DNA of 64,000 bases from Henricia sp. BOLD:AAB3569 (Eukaryota > Echinodermata > Asteroidea > Spinulosida > Echinasteridae): the NCBI GenBank assembly GCA_037783545.1, contig JBBELK010000453.1:930001-994000 (forward strand), written 5' to 3'. Every line of letters starts with the position of its first letter. The first letter of the stretch is position 1. Positions 10,376-24,500 of this stretch are shown here, in pieces. Below the pieces are notes generated by a model. That model had not been told where the DNA came from and ran no database searches. It saw only the letters and a list, made by a program, of their open reading frames with translations. Position numbers and translations under genes: made by a program.

Positions 10376-10446
10376 ACCACTGGGATTTGAACCGCGGACC
10401 TTCTGCTTGACGTACAGACGCCCTAGCCAACTGGTGGTCTCGAAAC
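10376..10446 (-). repeat. tRNA-like sequence (SINE head or tRNA pseudogene)
   Basis: On the minus strand an A-box-like TGGCTAGGGCG is followed about 35 bp later by B-box GGTTCAAATCC, inside a partly self-complementary CCACCAG/CTGGTGG frame. The cloverleaf is imperfect, so this is not called as a working tRNA. Confidence 0.6.
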
Positions 10447-10579
10447 ACAGTATTGCAGTTGTTCCTCATTGATTGGGATTGGCTATCGCGTGAGCTTAAC
10501 AAGCCCTACAGAGGGATAAACCCCTCAATGAGATAACCACCCCTCCCAGAGATCACTTCAGATACAACCCAAACCCCTG

Positions 10580-10790
10580 CCAGGCTTGCCCCAATTGAGT
10601 ATAATGAATGGGCGATTTATAGTTTCAAATCCAAACCTGCCAATGTCTATATGGTGTGTGTGCCCATGGGCAAAGCACTTTGCCATGAATTGCTTCTCTC
10701 CACCCAGGAGGAAATGGGTACTGGTGATGGTAGCTCATAAGCGCCTAACAGGCAGCCGGGGTAATTCCTAGGGAGATAAATTTAAATTAA
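10580..10790 (-). repeat. CORE/MIR-like SINE fragment
   Basis: Carries the cccatgggcaaagcacttt and gcgcctaacaggcagccggg blocks that recur at 28320-28470 and, more degenerate, at 40690. The same order of conserved block and nearby tRNA-like sequence is seen in CORE-type SINEs. Confidence 0.5.
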
Positions 10791-10897
10791 GGAATGTTAT
10801 TAAGACACCAATATGACTTGGGGTACTACATGTAATGTGAAGCATTACATGTACATGTATGTGTGCTTGATATAAATATCAACATTTAGACAAACTG

Positions 10898-11180
10898 GGT
10901 CTTTCTATAAATTAGGGGTCCAATGTTGGTGTCCCCCGTTACATTTTACATCTTGTTTTTGTAAATTCAGGACACATTATTTAAATACTTTTCATCTCAA
11001 CGAGTGAGTACATAAAGTACAATTCATACAAAATGGTTTAAAAGCCATTTTAATGATTCTTGTATGAAAAATAACACATTTCAGGTGTAACGGGGGGGGG
11101 GGGGGGGGAGCGGGGGGGGTGGGGAGAGGGACACCAAATGTCACACTTTTGGACCCCTAATTTATAGAAAGACCCAACTA
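10898..11180. repeat. Inverted-terminal element family G, copy 1, with G run
   Basis: tgggtctttctataaattag at the left is mirrored by ctaatttatagaaagaccca at the right, flanking ggtgtccc and gggacacc. The centre contains a run of about 35 G (11094-11130) broken by few bases. Confidence 0.85.
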
Positions 11181-11965
11181 CACAAAAAAATGCTGACTAA
11201 TGAATCACAGACTTGATAGGTTGGTGAACTTTTGCAAGGTGATAGAAAGGAAACCTTCTGGTGGCCCCTCTGGGGTCTTTTACCTTCAGGAAATTAATGT
11301 AAGGCAGGAAACTTCTCCCAGGCAGAATTATTTTTGACATTTTCCCAAACTCACTTCCTCCCCACGGACAATCAACTGCAGATGCATTGCTTCAATAGCA
11401 AACACTTGGAGGTTTATGAGAGAAGACTGTTCTGGTCTGTTTCTGCGACCTCCGTGACCCACGCTGTCATCATTAAGACCCCTGGTTTCCGCTTATACTG
11501 GTCTTGGTTGTCAAAATGTAACCCCTTTACCGTGAAAATATCCATTTATGTCTGGGAAACCTGTTGTGTGTAACCACATATTGGAGAGACCTCCTACATG
11601 TATATAACTACTTTTGAAACCTCTTGGATAAAAGTGTCCCGTTTACTCCAAGTGCGCATCTTTCAATTCAGCGAGTTTCCATCTTCAACATTTTGTGGCC
11701 TGCCCGGCCAACTTGCTTCAATACCAATGCTAATACGACGATTTGAGCTCACCACGGTCGTAACTCTGCAAATCTCGCAGGTCAGGAATCACGCAAAGAT
11801 CGGCCAAAGCTCAGCTTCATTAAGATAATTTTAGAGTGGATTTACACTGATCGTTTTTCACGCGTTAACGTCAGAGCTGCCACAACCCTCCCCGATTTTG
11901 GAGAAGACACCCGGAAAATAGGTTGATTTACTGACTTCAGACACATCTCAATATCTCTGAGGTTG

Positions 11966-12099
11966 TTAAAGGCACAGGCTCGTCAGCAATGCCCGCGCCA
12001 GATTTGTGCCATAAAATACTCCATAAAGCAAAGGCATAGAGCTGCGTATTTCGTGGCACGAATATGGCGCGCACGCATTGCGCACGCATGTGCCTTTAA
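11966..12099. repeat. Hairpin MITE family B, copy 2
   Basis: Begins ttaaaggcacaggctcgtca, ends tgcctttaa, with gctgcgtatttcgtggcacg in the right arm. It lies 400 bp upstream of the first recognised ARHGEF17-like exon. Confidence 0.85.
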
Positions 12100-12494
12100 T
12101 AGACAATCTAGGAGAATTTTTTAATTTTCAGGAGTTAAAATATCTGCCATTTTACCAGAAAATCTGTTGCAAAATCAGGGAGGGTTGGCAGCTCTGTAAC
12201 GCATGTAAATTTGACGTCTGTTGCCGAGAGAAAATGCAGCGTCAAGGGAATTTGGTCTGAATCGATGTACTCAAAACCACAGAATCAACTTTCGTGGCAA
12301 GCGTTTTTGTAATTCTGTATTTTTCTTCGCATTGTTTTAACAAATTCCCCACGTCACATTTTCCCGAGGCGATGCTCGTCAAATTTATGCGTATTATCAC
12401 GGGAAAAAGAGTTTGTGTGAATCCACCGTTATGAAGAACTTAGCATTCAGATTGCACATTTTCTGATTTGTAAATTTGTTGTTGCTTCCCACAG

Positions 12495-12572
12495 GACATA
12501 AAGCTACACATCATGCAGACGTTACTAGAAACGGAAAAGAGCTACGTCCATTCCCTGGAAACACTTGTCAAA
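12495..12572 (+). CDS. ARHGEF17: ARHGEF17-like exon a: start of DH domain (CR1)
   Basis: Encodes window residues 1-26. The stretch LLETEKSYVHSLETLV is the conserved region 1 helix of DH domains; its acidic residue (E of the TE pair) is the usual GTPase-contact position. The acceptor is ttcccacag and the donor gtaagt, both strong. The intron after it is phase 0. No convincing preceding exon was found between 6115 and 12494. Confidence 0.93.
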
Positions 12573-15500
12573 GTAAGTCAATTTCTTTTCTTGTTTTAAC
12601 TCCTAATTGCATATTCTGAGCACATCGGCCTGTAGACTTCAATCGCACGGAAGCACTTATGGCATATACATGTACATGTATGGTTTCATTCAGGACACTA
12701 TTCTATATATAAGAGAATAAAACTTGTATTTTTTTCGATTTACTTACATGTACAGTTGAAGTCAGAAGTACAAATACAACTGTATGCAACCAAGTGTTAA
12801 AACTGGTGTGATTAAACCATTTTTGTAACAGTCTTTACTAAATTCTTGATTTTGTAGAATTCCTCACGTGCATGCAGTACTTCAAACATAGCTTGCACAC
12901 CTTGCAATGGTTCGGGTAGTCCTGTTTACCATTTTGGGTAATGATGGTAGTGGTGTACATGTATTTATACTTCTGACTTCAACTGTACATATTTATGTAC
13001 GGTCTGCAAAGCTGTAACTAACTTCTTTCTCAATAATGGTGAAGTTAATTTTGTGTAAACAGTAGACTGATTTGATCTATGAAGGAAATTGTGGGGTAAA
13101 AACAGCAACAATTGGTAAACGTTTTTTCCCAAATTCAATATGGTTTTGGATGCCCAGTATGGCAAAAAACATAAAATGCCACATTTCATTATTGTGGGGT
13201 GGGGATCACTGCAGCAGAACAGTCTTGAAAGCGATTCCAAAGTAAATAGGCTGTATATAGGCTTTAATTTCTCCCTACCTCCCTGCAACCATTTAAAAAA
13301 AAAATATTTTGTGTACATGAATAAACAATATTGAATAACTCGCTCCCATCTGCCCTGTTCTGAAGGGAGGAAAACAACACGAATGCCAGATAACTTACAC
13401 CCACTCAACCAGATTTCACGGAATCCTAGTTTGTAAGAAAAATATGTATCAGAGAACAGCTTGGGGATGTCCAAAGCCATGTGAACATGTTGGTGCAGTA
13501 AACAGACAGAGGTGAAGGTAAATCTTAAGGGCTTTTTACACTAGACAAAAAATCGTTAGTGGTTTCAAGGCATGCCATAAAACAAAACCAAGCAGCCAAG
13601 GGTTACAAAAATAGAGGGTTTTGTGCGTAGTTGAGTGGCTTTTCCTGTATGCCTTTAAAATGTGACATCACATCTATCTTTACTCACAAAAGGCCTTTTT
13701 ACACTACAACCTGTTTTTAATGTACAGTAGTGTTAGAGTTTCAGAGTTGGGACTTTCCGTAAGAAATTTGGGACATTTTGATACATTTCTAAAAACAATT
13801 TTTCCAAGTTACCAGAATTTGTGAAAGAAAATCTTGTTCAATAATGAAGAATACAAGCACACTTAAAATCATTTACAAACAGTTAGACACATATCATATT
13901 TTTAATAATATTTACGCCATATTGTTTAGCGATGTAAAGAGGGACACCAATTCCTATTTCATGGAAGGACCCACTTATTAAAACACATGGACTGAATTCA
14001 GCAAAGTTTGCCTCATGGATTAGCACTGCAAAGTCTTGGGATACCTCAAAGGAAATGAACACTTCCCATTCAAAATGAATATACTTGGTAATGTTTCACA
14101 ACTGTCGGATCCAATGTGTTTCTATTTCCTGTTCTGCCATTGATAATTACTGAGCGGAAATCATTTAGCGGAAACCAGTAAGAAAAATCTGTCAAGGAAC
14201 TAAGTCCGGGAGGTAGGCCAGCCAGTTCTTGGAGGGTTTCAAGAGAGATGTCGAGAAGGCTTAAAGAAACACTCTCATAACATTGCACTGCAAAAGTGAG
14301 CTTGGAAATTTAACCTTGGGTCAAACTTTCTACAAAACCAAACCTGGGTGCAAGCAACACTTCATCCACATAACGCTAGCCTATTTATAGGGCATGATGG
14401 CCAACAAAATTGGGCAAAAAATCCCAAAAATGGCCACCCTGCATTAATAAGCAAGCTAGGACAATATCAACTAGAATCAGTTTTGACAGCAAGTATCTAT
14501 TTACAAAATGTAGTATTTGTACCAAATGTGAATGCATTTGAACTGAAAACAAAGGCATTGTATGGCAAAAATTACTATTTTTGACCAAAAATGGGCAAAA
14601 CAATCCTGCATTAATGTGCCATATTCTGACAATGTGAACAAGCACTATCAAATTTATTAGTATCTAAATCATATTTGAAAGCATTTTAATTTATAATGGA
14701 GGCATTATGGCCAAAATACAATTTTTTGACCAAAAACAGACAAAAAACACCTAAAATGTGTCACCCTACGTTAATGTGCAAGTTATGGCAATGTGAACAA
14801 GCAGATTCGGATTCAGCACAGTATTTAAATTAGTAAAAATCACCTAATTTGAAGTTGCCCCTTAAAAGTTAGGACGAAACTGCAAGATACAGGCCTTTGG
14901 CCCACAGCCTAAGGTTGACCAGGTTTACCTAGGTTCACTGGGTCATTACCCAGACAGGGTATAGCCTGGGGCAATCTGGGAAACGGTTCATTTTGCACTC
15001 TGGTGTACTGCCTGGTGTGTTGCTCAAGTGACCTCACACAATTAAACAGTGCCCTCCCAGTTCTAAGGAAAATTTACAAAAAAGAATGATTTCCAACGTA
15101 AATAGCAATCTGATATTGTGGATATAATAGTTTTTAAGCGATTTTTTTTTCTCCAAGGGATCGTTAAGCAAACTTCCCAGATTGAACCATTTTATTCTGT
15201 CTGTTCTGTGATCCTCCTAACAAATGGTCCCATCGGAGCCAGACGAACCAGACCAATAGATAAAACAACAATAGTGGCATACTGCCGGAGCCCTGTTAAG
15301 TGTTTGCTTAACCGCCCATGAACTGGCCTTATCCAACCCCCAACACTCACCCCCTACACTCCCACTCCCCCAACACTCCCCCCTTAATATTTATCTTGGT
15401 CTTCGACCTTAGCTGCTCCATGGCTGAACAGAAATTGTTGGCACCACATCAAATATTTCACAGAGATTAATATGGCCCCAGTTTGGAGACTGTCGGAGAA

Positions 15501-18500
15501 ATTGAAGGGTTAAATATAGCAGTCATTGGTGAATTGATGGTCCCAAATCGGTAATCAGCACATAAATGCTATTTATTGGAGATGAAAATGGGGTTAAAGG
15601 CCCACTCTATCATTTGCAATGACCCAAAATCTATCTTAAAGATAGTATACATGATTGGTAAACTGTTACAAATAGTTTTATCCCTCTGTGTGATTGAAGA
15701 TATGCATGATTAAAACCAACCTGAGCTAAAACCAGCTCTGTACTTCATCTAACTTTTGAGAAAACAGTCAAAAAAGGGTTTGCAGTCATTTCGCCCTAAA
15801 ACCGCTTCGCCCTGAACCGTTTCGCCCTGAACCACGGCCTGTGCACGAAGTGGTTTTGGACGAAATGGTATTTGGGCGATGTAGTGTTTGGACGAAGTGA
15901 TTTGGGGCGAAATGGCACTCAGGCGAAGTGGTTTGGGGGCGAAATGGTTTTGGGGCGAATTGAATTTTCATCTCATGAGACGAAAACTAATTGTTTTACT
16001 CATTTCTCAAAGACTATAGCACTTCAGACAAAATAATTTCAGGGGATGTTTTCGACAGTCATTATGTTTATGTTGTGTACGTTAGGCGTAAATCTGTGAA
16101 CATTTCTGATTTTTGAGATACCAATCATATACTGCCTTAAAGGAGATGTGATTACACTTTAGAGCAATAGTAACAATTATGATACCCTGTGAAATTATTC
16201 TACCCGAGGTGGAATAATTTTGAAGAAAACAGTTACGGGAGAGCCAAAGTGCGACAAGGTTGCTATGGTAATTGGCTCCAAGTATTGTGCTGTTGGCTGA
16301 AGCATCTATTGCTGAAGCACAGGGACATGGTTCAGTGATGTTTTAGTGTAGAGCCGTTGTCTAGTGAAGAAACAAAAGATAACATATTCACTTTGGCAGT
16401 CTATTGAAGACGACTTTAAAAAATAACTATGAACACATACGTATGTTCATCTGCACTTTGACAGTACATTTTCAGTTTTCTAACAACCTACACAAACTGC
16501 ACCTATGGAGCTGAAATTTCTTGTGATCAATTTATGGTGACTGTAGCTCTTTACGTACCCGTGCAAAAAGGGGTTGTTCTGGGAATTGATTGAAAAAACG
16601 TCGTTATAAAATTATGCTTTTGCGGATACTGTGCGTTTCTGATAGTGTGCAGCACAGAGCCCTAATCCGATGCGCATCCACGCTGGGTGCACAAAAGCAC
16701 ACGCGCACGTCACGCATCGAGTGAATGGATTGAGCATGTGTGCAACGCGCGCATGAGTACAGTAACAACAAATACTGTACAAAAGTGCATGCATGCAGTT
16801 GTAAACGTTGCACATGAACTAAAATTTTCAACACCAAACGGACAAATCTTGCGGAAATCTTACAAAACAAAGAAAGTATAAGTTTGATGTCTTTTTGGGT
16901 GATATGAGAATATACCGCACTCGTCATGAAAATAACAAACTCGCCTGCGGCTCGTTCCGTATTTTCATGACTCGTGCGGTATACTCTCATATCACCCGAA
17001 AAGACATCCAATATTATATAATTATCTGCAAACCAGACAAGAACTGATCACGGCGAAGCATTCTGTTTTTAAGTTTCTGTTTAGGTTTGAGCGCCAAGTT
17101 AAGAGAAGTTGTGTGATGTACAAAAGATGTGTCTTGTATTAATAGAGTTACATGTACCATCTTTTATAGCGATTTTGAAGGGTCATTTAACAGGCGGCTG
17201 TGTGAGACAGCTTGGTACCATCATTTTATTTCTCCTATTGAAAAGATAAATCTGACAAATAAGCCATTCTGAGGCTGTGCTAAATATTGAGCCGAGTTGA
17301 GACACAATGCAGACACAGTGTGAGTAGGGGTGGTTTTCTTATTGTACATGGGCCCCTAAATATCTCAGCAACATTAAATTATGTGCTGTCAGTAATACCA
17401 AAAGCCCCCTATAATACTGCAGTCAGGCTGGAGAGTGCCACAGATGGTTCTTTTCAGCCATCGGGTAAACAATTCTATAAAATTCAAGCCTGGTTTAATT
17501 TTAATAAAGAAATGCTTGTCTTTTTTTACACTTTGCAATCTTTTAAGGTTCTGTGGTGAATGGTGTTTATATCAAGTGTCATTTTAATTTGGTACCAGAG
17601 TTTTTACTGCTTATTAAAATTAGAAGGTGGGGCATGTACTTTTCCTTGTCCCGAAATTTGATATTTGAGAGAGCATTATTCAAATACCCATCCAAACACT
17701 AGGTTTAAAATAGGTTAAGCTTGAATACAGTGTGAAACTCTGTACATGTATATGTCCCCAGTTTGACTTCTTTCAGAAGAACTTGTCTAGTAGGTATTTG
17801 CACTGGATCTGTGCACAGGGAAATCTTCCAATTTCCCCCAGGACCCTGTCCTGTCCTGTCCTGTCCTGCCACACATTTTTCTGAATGTAAAATAAAACCG
17901 TGTGGCTAATTATGGAAAGGATCTGATGAAGGACAGTACAGGAAACGGGGTGCTCACAATATACATGTAGGAATACATGTATGTGCCTTTGGAATATGGC
18001 CTTCATTTTTTTTGTTTTTTGGTACAGCTATTATACACGTATCTCGCTTTCTCCAACCAAAGAACTAACAAAATTGTTTCTAAAACAAATTGTAACCAAA
18101 TTGAGACTGGAAGGAAATAGTTTGGCTCTTTAATGGAGTTGTTGATTATGCACCACTGACACATGCCTGCAATGCATTGAGGAAATTGCCATTCCTGAGG
18201 GTGGATTCACACTCCCCCTTTTCGCACGTAAACTTGACGCTTTAAAGGCAGTATTAAAGAGATTTGGAGTTAAACGACACGCTGATCACAGAATAAAAAA
18301 AAAATTACTTTCCGGCCATGTTCATTCTGTGGTTTTCAATGCATCCTTTTACTCCAAATTCCCTCTACACCACTTTTTCTCAAATCGACGAGCATCACAA
18401 TTACGCGTGAAAAGGCTCGATGTGAATCTACCCTTACTGACTGGTTTAAGTGCTCTGAAATGCACGAATTAAATTCTCCCTTTTCCGGTTGATTGTCTAG

Positions 18501-21500
18501 AGCTATTTGCGGCCCCTCAAGAGCCCGGAGTACTCCCACCTGTGTGGGGATCCGGGAACGGTGGACGTCATGTTCTACAAGCTTCCTGAGATTCTTAACT
18601 GTCATGAGAACTTCCTACAACAGCTGCAGATGAGAATCAACCACTGGCATGAGACACAGAAGATTGGTGACATTATCAGCTCATCGGTGAGTACATGTAC
18701 ACACAGGTTATGTTTAAAGGCCCATAGTAATAAATAATAATAATGAAAATTTATAATGCGCCGGTATCCATCAGTATCATACTGTATTCTCAAACATACT
18801 GCATTCTCTCGGTTTTGCACACTGAATGCGGACTTTAAAATTAGAGAATAAAAAAGGTACCTCTGAACATGAGAGAATGTGTTTACGAGAAACACCTTTT
18901 GGCTTTGAGAACAGTAAGGTGTTGAGGATTAGGTCACAGTCCCCAACCGGCATTACGCATCCATCATTTGTGACTTGTAACAAGTTCCCTTCATCCTCCA
19001 TGGTAATCCCCACATCCATCAACCACCTGCCCCGATACCACAACAGTCTGCAAAGTCGTTCACTCATGTCTCAAGCAATTAATATTGCACACCTGGAGGT
19101 TCTTTACTTGCCTTCATTTTACCAATTTTGGTGTGCCTTTGGCCAGAGGATTTGTGATGTATTTAGTTGGGTGGAGATTACGTTTGACAAATCCAGAGAG
19201 ATTCAAATTTGTGTGCCCTTTTTCGAGTCTTCCAACATTGCACACCCTCCCCTCCCTCCACACCCCCATCCCTTCCCAAAGCGGGTCTTGCATTTTTAAT
19301 TATTCTATTGGCAACTCATTTGGTTTGGTCTATTTGTCACTTTGAACATACCGGTGTACACATTAAAGGAAGGGACAACACTTGCAAATGGTTGCCTAAC
19401 TCTGTACGCTTCATGTAAGTCGCCATCTTTTGCAGTTCGGCGCTCGGATTTGAGAGGGCGTGGGTCAGGTCACAACAGATTTTTACATACTTCACTGCGT
19501 GTGGGAGTCGGGGGAAACAAGGCATCAATCTTCCATGCAATCGTTGCATGGTTGACGTCATCATCCCTTTCAAAATTTCAAATATGGTGCAGCACATAGT
19601 TGCATTAGTTGCAGAGTTTATCATCAAAATTAATTGGGTAATTGCCGACGTTGAAAACAAGATTCTCTGATTCTCAAGAAGGTTTATGCAAATTTAGACA
19701 AATTTGTGCCAGGTACAATGTTTCTTTTTTAACCCCCATACCACCTTAATTAACACCAAATGCTTGATATTTTCAACCCTGATTTCAGGTTAGATAATTC
19801 AAACAAATACATTTATCTAGAGGCATGTCCACAATGAAAAATACATAAAAATGGACGATGCATTTCACAGTAATCCATTGTTATTGTACACTGTTTTGTA
19901 GGATTTTTACTGTCTGTTTCTTGTCTGATAATTTAAGCTCAGTCGGGAATTGACCAAATATGGACAGACAGACGAATGCCTCATGCATTTACAATGTACA
20001 GTATGTGCACACATTTACAGTATGTGTACACTAAATAAATCAATATATGTTATATACACATGTACATTGGGCAGTGTGTACTGTGAGCACGAAGAAAGGA
20101 AATGATGTAGAATGAAAATATTGGATGTTTTCTTTGGGGAGGAGAGACGGAAAAATTTGGTTTTATTTAATTATTATGATTAAATGTACTGGTGATAACC
20201 AAATCAAAATTGAAACATTAGCAGCGATGATTTTTGCAAATTGTGTGGCCGAGGCAGACCACCAGTGCATGAGGATGAAGCAAAAGCGAGTGCTGTGAAC
20301 AGCGTTTCATCTAGTGACCCGTCCACCCATCTTTTGGACAGGCAATGTGTGATTTTAGACGGGCACTTTGCTAAATGGACAATAAAACACGACGGGTAGA
20401 ATTTTGTCAAATGGACATTAAAATGACAGGAGGATTTTTGGTGCATTATACTTGATCGACTAAACTGCATTTTTGTTTAGAATAAAAAACACAAAAGTAC
20501 CTTGTAATCTGCACGGCCGGCCGCTGCGACCCGCTGGCCTGCCAACCGTGGTATGCTAGCTCGCGAGTCGCGATTCTTGTACATGTTGTATGCATACAGT
20601 ACGTACGTGTGCCCTACATGACCACATCACATGTATCACGATTTCCAACTTGCCTGCTGTCAGTAACCGCTTTATGCATTTGTGCTCAGCACCGCGCATA
20701 CCAGTGTACAGAACATGTTGAAACAACCCACTGTCCACCGTCCGTTCCACCGTTCCGCATTTTACCAACATCCCCAGCACTGGACTGTAGTGGTGTTATC
20801 CTTTCATCATGATCGCGTGCATCGCTGCAGGTCGAACCAACTCGAACCAACTCGAACCAACTTGACGGAAAGCGAACGGGAAATGGACCGCCCTGCTTTT
20901 CAATTTTTGCCAGTCACAGGACGGGTACGTTTTAACTGCACCAAAGTAGGACGGGCAATTTTGGCAATCCAAGATGAAACGCTAAATGCATATTTACACT
21001 AAAACAAATTTTCGTGTAAATGCAAAAATTCCCTTGAGCATAAAAGATTTTATGGAATTGGGCTCATGTGAGAAGTATCAATTTTTATCGAAGAGAAAAA
21101 TGGAAAAATGAATGAGCACTTAAAAACGAAACAATAAATGCCCTAATATGACATGTTCATTTATCACAGTATACTCTCTTGTTTTTATTCAACACACCCA
21201 ACAGTCTTGCAGAACCATTATCTAAATTCTCTGAATTTCTTGTCTTTTATACATAAGCTCAATTTCTAATGTGGACTGTTCTAACCACAGAGCTAATCAC
21301 AATGATATCACACCTTAACCAGCTTGTCCATGGTTGCTAGGATACCGTATCTAAGCTTTTATTTCCCCACCTCGAGGGGATAAAAAAATAAGAGAAAGAA
21401 TACAAAGCAGTGGTGATAATTTCATGCCTTATGGCTCTCTTCCTGTTTGAGTAACTTGGGAACAAATATCGGCGGCTCAAATAGAATCGTGAATCAGAAA

Positions 21501-24500
21501 GGAAATACATACTGGCCATGAAAAAAATAAATTATGTTGACAGGATTGATTTTGTTTACCTGTGGGAGTGGGGTGCTTCATATCAAGTACTGTCTCATTC
21601 ATTATCTCACTTTTAGTGTTGGGGGCAGTGACCACCTTTGATATCAATTGATAGAAATAATTACTTATGCAATGTGCATGTGTGTCATTCCATAAATATG
21701 GGGGCCAAAGTGTGACATTTTGATGCATTTGTAAAAATGGCCTTTTCAAGTTCCCAAGATATTTCCGTGCAATTTCTGAATAGTGTAGGATATTTGAAAC
21801 AATTTCCAAATATTTAGACATGTCTTGGTGTCATAGTTTTAATAATATTCGAGAAAATTGTTTAACGACGTAAGTGGGGACACCAAGGCATTTTTAAATT
21901 CTTACGATTACATTTCAAGTTTTTTTGACTACATGTAGGTTCTTTCTGGAAAAGGTAGCTTCTGGTTTTACCCACCTGTAGAACCTGTACCTTATACATT
22001 CAAATTATATTATGAGTGAAATTTCAATAATTCTTCAATATAAATTTCAAAATGTCACACTTGCATTTACCGGTAGGTGTTGTTCGATTTACGAGGCCAT
22101 ATATTGTTCATATGCTGAGGGTAACCGTTCTCTGAAGCCCGGTATGTATAAAAATACTCCGGAAGTGTCACGACGTAAAGGGGGACACTGGGTCCCGTAT
22201 TTATGGAATGACCCATGTTCATGAATGAGATCCCCATTATATTCTCACCGGGTACCGGGTAGTAACAAAAGGGAAGAGTGTGTTGAGGTGTTGGGGAAGT
22301 CTAAAATTATCTTCACTAGACAACAGTCCCTAAAAAATTACGTTTGAATTTAAAATGCCAAAAACATTGTGTACTTTCAGAAGAACACTAGACCAATAAT
22401 AGAACAGGCCTGACATTAACCACATACTAGTCACAGAGGCTAGTGGCCTCATGCCCTGCTGAGTTGTCCCCATGCTCCTTCAAGGTATACACTTTCATAG
22501 ACCAACTTTGCCAGCATGTCCCATCCTCTTAAATTTCATGAGGCTTGTATGTACACAATTTACTATAATAACCAGTACACATTTGGAGCATTGATGGCCG
22601 TGGTGCCCCTCCAGTTGGCTTTAGTGCCAACTGGAGGACAAAATCAAGGCTAAAATTTGGACAAAATTAAGCCAGCTAGACGGAACAGCCCCTTATTTTT
22701 CTAACATCAATGCCTGCTAAAATCACTCGACTCAGTGGTCCAGTGGCTATTTTAAGCCCTGCTATAAATTGTGACGCACTCTGCGAAAATGATTTTTTTT
22801 TCTCGCACAGCCTGGGTCGAGTTTTTGCAAACATATTAAATAGAAAATAATCGCAGATCCACACTCAATAAATACAAACACACAACCACGGACATTCTGC
22901 AAAGATATACTGCCAGAAATTTCCATTGTGTGTTTTTATTTTAATCGGCCTGGATCCGCGACTGAAAACTCGGACCAGGTTATGCGAAAAGCGACTCAAT
23001 TTCGCAGTGTGCGTCACATTGAGGTCGTTCAGACGAGGGGCTATCTCAGGAGCTAGCTCCGGAGCTAGCTAGCTCCACCCCAAACTCCCGTCGTTAGAAC
23101 GCAATTAGCTCCACCTCTGGGGCTAGCTCTGGGGCTAGCCCTCCCCAAACTTAGCCCCACAAATTTGTGGGGCTAGCCCCACTTTCAGCCCAGCGGGGTT
23201 TCTTTTATGACTTAGCTCCACCATTATTTACTGACTGAACGCAACTGACCTCGCTCTGTGGCATCTGGCCAATGTTAATTTGACCACATTTTAGCTCCGG
23301 AGCTAACTGTAGCTCCAGAGTTATCATCACTGTTTGAACGGGAGGGCATTTTGGACTAACTCACTTTAGCTCCAGCGAACCCCCGCTGAGTCTGTTAATG
23401 CATAGTTCCGAGATTGCAAATTAACCCCGCCCCTCTTGGATATTGTTGCTACGCCTCACACGCTATCATCAAACCAATGCACAAACCAATGGGACTTTCA
23501 ACGGAAAGCACAGATTCATTGGAGAATACTCAAAGTTATTCATGTTTCTGGGTCGACAGTTACCGTAGCACACACTGAGTAAAAGGCCAGTGATACAGAG
23601 ATGTCATATATTCATAACAATTCGCTTTCTTACCTTTGAACAGCGAATCTCCCGGCCCTGGAAACCAAAAATTTACCCGGAACCCCGCATAGGCCGTACA
23701 CAACGTATCGGCAAAATATCGCGTGATATTTGACATGTGCGCGATGACGCGCGCTGTGATCTGCGCGCTGTCTGCGCGCTCTGTTGTGATTGGTTGATAG
23801 GTTCGGTTGATTGACAGGTCGGAACTGTGTATTGGCTTTGGGCTAAAAAAAGTAGCCCTCCGTCTGAACATACCCATAGACTCAGTTTCCCAGAATCAAT
23901 TTGTTTTATTTCTATCCCCCTGAACAATGTCTACCTTTTGACAGATGGTGTTGACATTACTCACCCTCTGTGTTATTGATAAGGTGTGAAACCTTCCACC
24001 TCCAGTGCAGATACCTTTCCAGGTGTGCCATAGCGCCACAGCAGCCCATTATGAAACTGTCCAATGCTTGTGATAGATCTTACTCAATTAGTTTGTTTTG
24101 TTTATCAGCACTGATGTAAACACAGTTTCCAATGTCCAAAACCTTCTGATCATGTGTCACCAAGACTGTCTATCAAACCTTGTCTTCACTTTAGGGAGGT
24201 ATATGGGTTTTTGTAAAAGGAACACTGTTCTACTTGTTGAAAAGTGTTGAGTCTTTGTGGGGTCCTTTTGTAGGCCAAATTAAAGTGAGCAATCTACCAC
24301 AGTGGTTCCCCCAAAAGATAGATCTTGAAAAGAGCACTAAATGCAGACCCTGTCTTTGTCTTTTTCAAAGATTTGTAGTATTTTTTTGAATAATTATAAT
24401 GTTACCGTTTTGGGGTTTAAAGAGAGAAGAAACACTATCAATAGATTTAATAAAAATTGCTACCTACATGTATGTATTGCCCAATGTACATGTATAAACC

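Larger units (their letters stand above)
12573..18500. other. Intron after exon a (5.9 kb)
   Basis: Holds a G-family element (13735-13980), three degenerate tandem copies of a roughly 160-bp unit (14390-14830), an E-family element (15633-16140), a D-family palindrome (16604-17022) and a short CCTGT repeat (about 17845-17868). A 171-codon minus-strand open frame at 12965-13480 has no coding character. Confidence 0.7.

Noticed and set aside
10376-10446. Functional tRNA gene
   Set aside because: Boxes A and B are present but the cloverleaf stems do not pair well; a SINE head or tRNA pseudogene is more likely. The same holds for 42460-42536.
6115-12494. Upstream N-terminal exon of the ARHGEF17-like gene
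   Set aside because: No frame with a fitting phase-0 donor and ARHGEF17-like sequence was found; the N-terminal exon is probably outside the window.
12965-13480. 171-codon minus-strand open frame
   Set aside because: It lies in the intron after exon a, has no recognisable motif or splice partners, and its translation is Phe/Leu/Lys-rich as expected from AT-rich non-coding DNA.
15785-15960. Regularly spaced short repeats resembling a CRISPR array
   Set aside because: Units are degenerate, unevenly spaced, lack unique spacers, and lie inside a eukaryotic transposon copy present twice.
18826-19299. 157-codon open frame near exon b
   Set aside because: It overlaps other open frames on both strands, has no conserved motifs, and ends in a CCCTCC/CACCCC low-complexity run.
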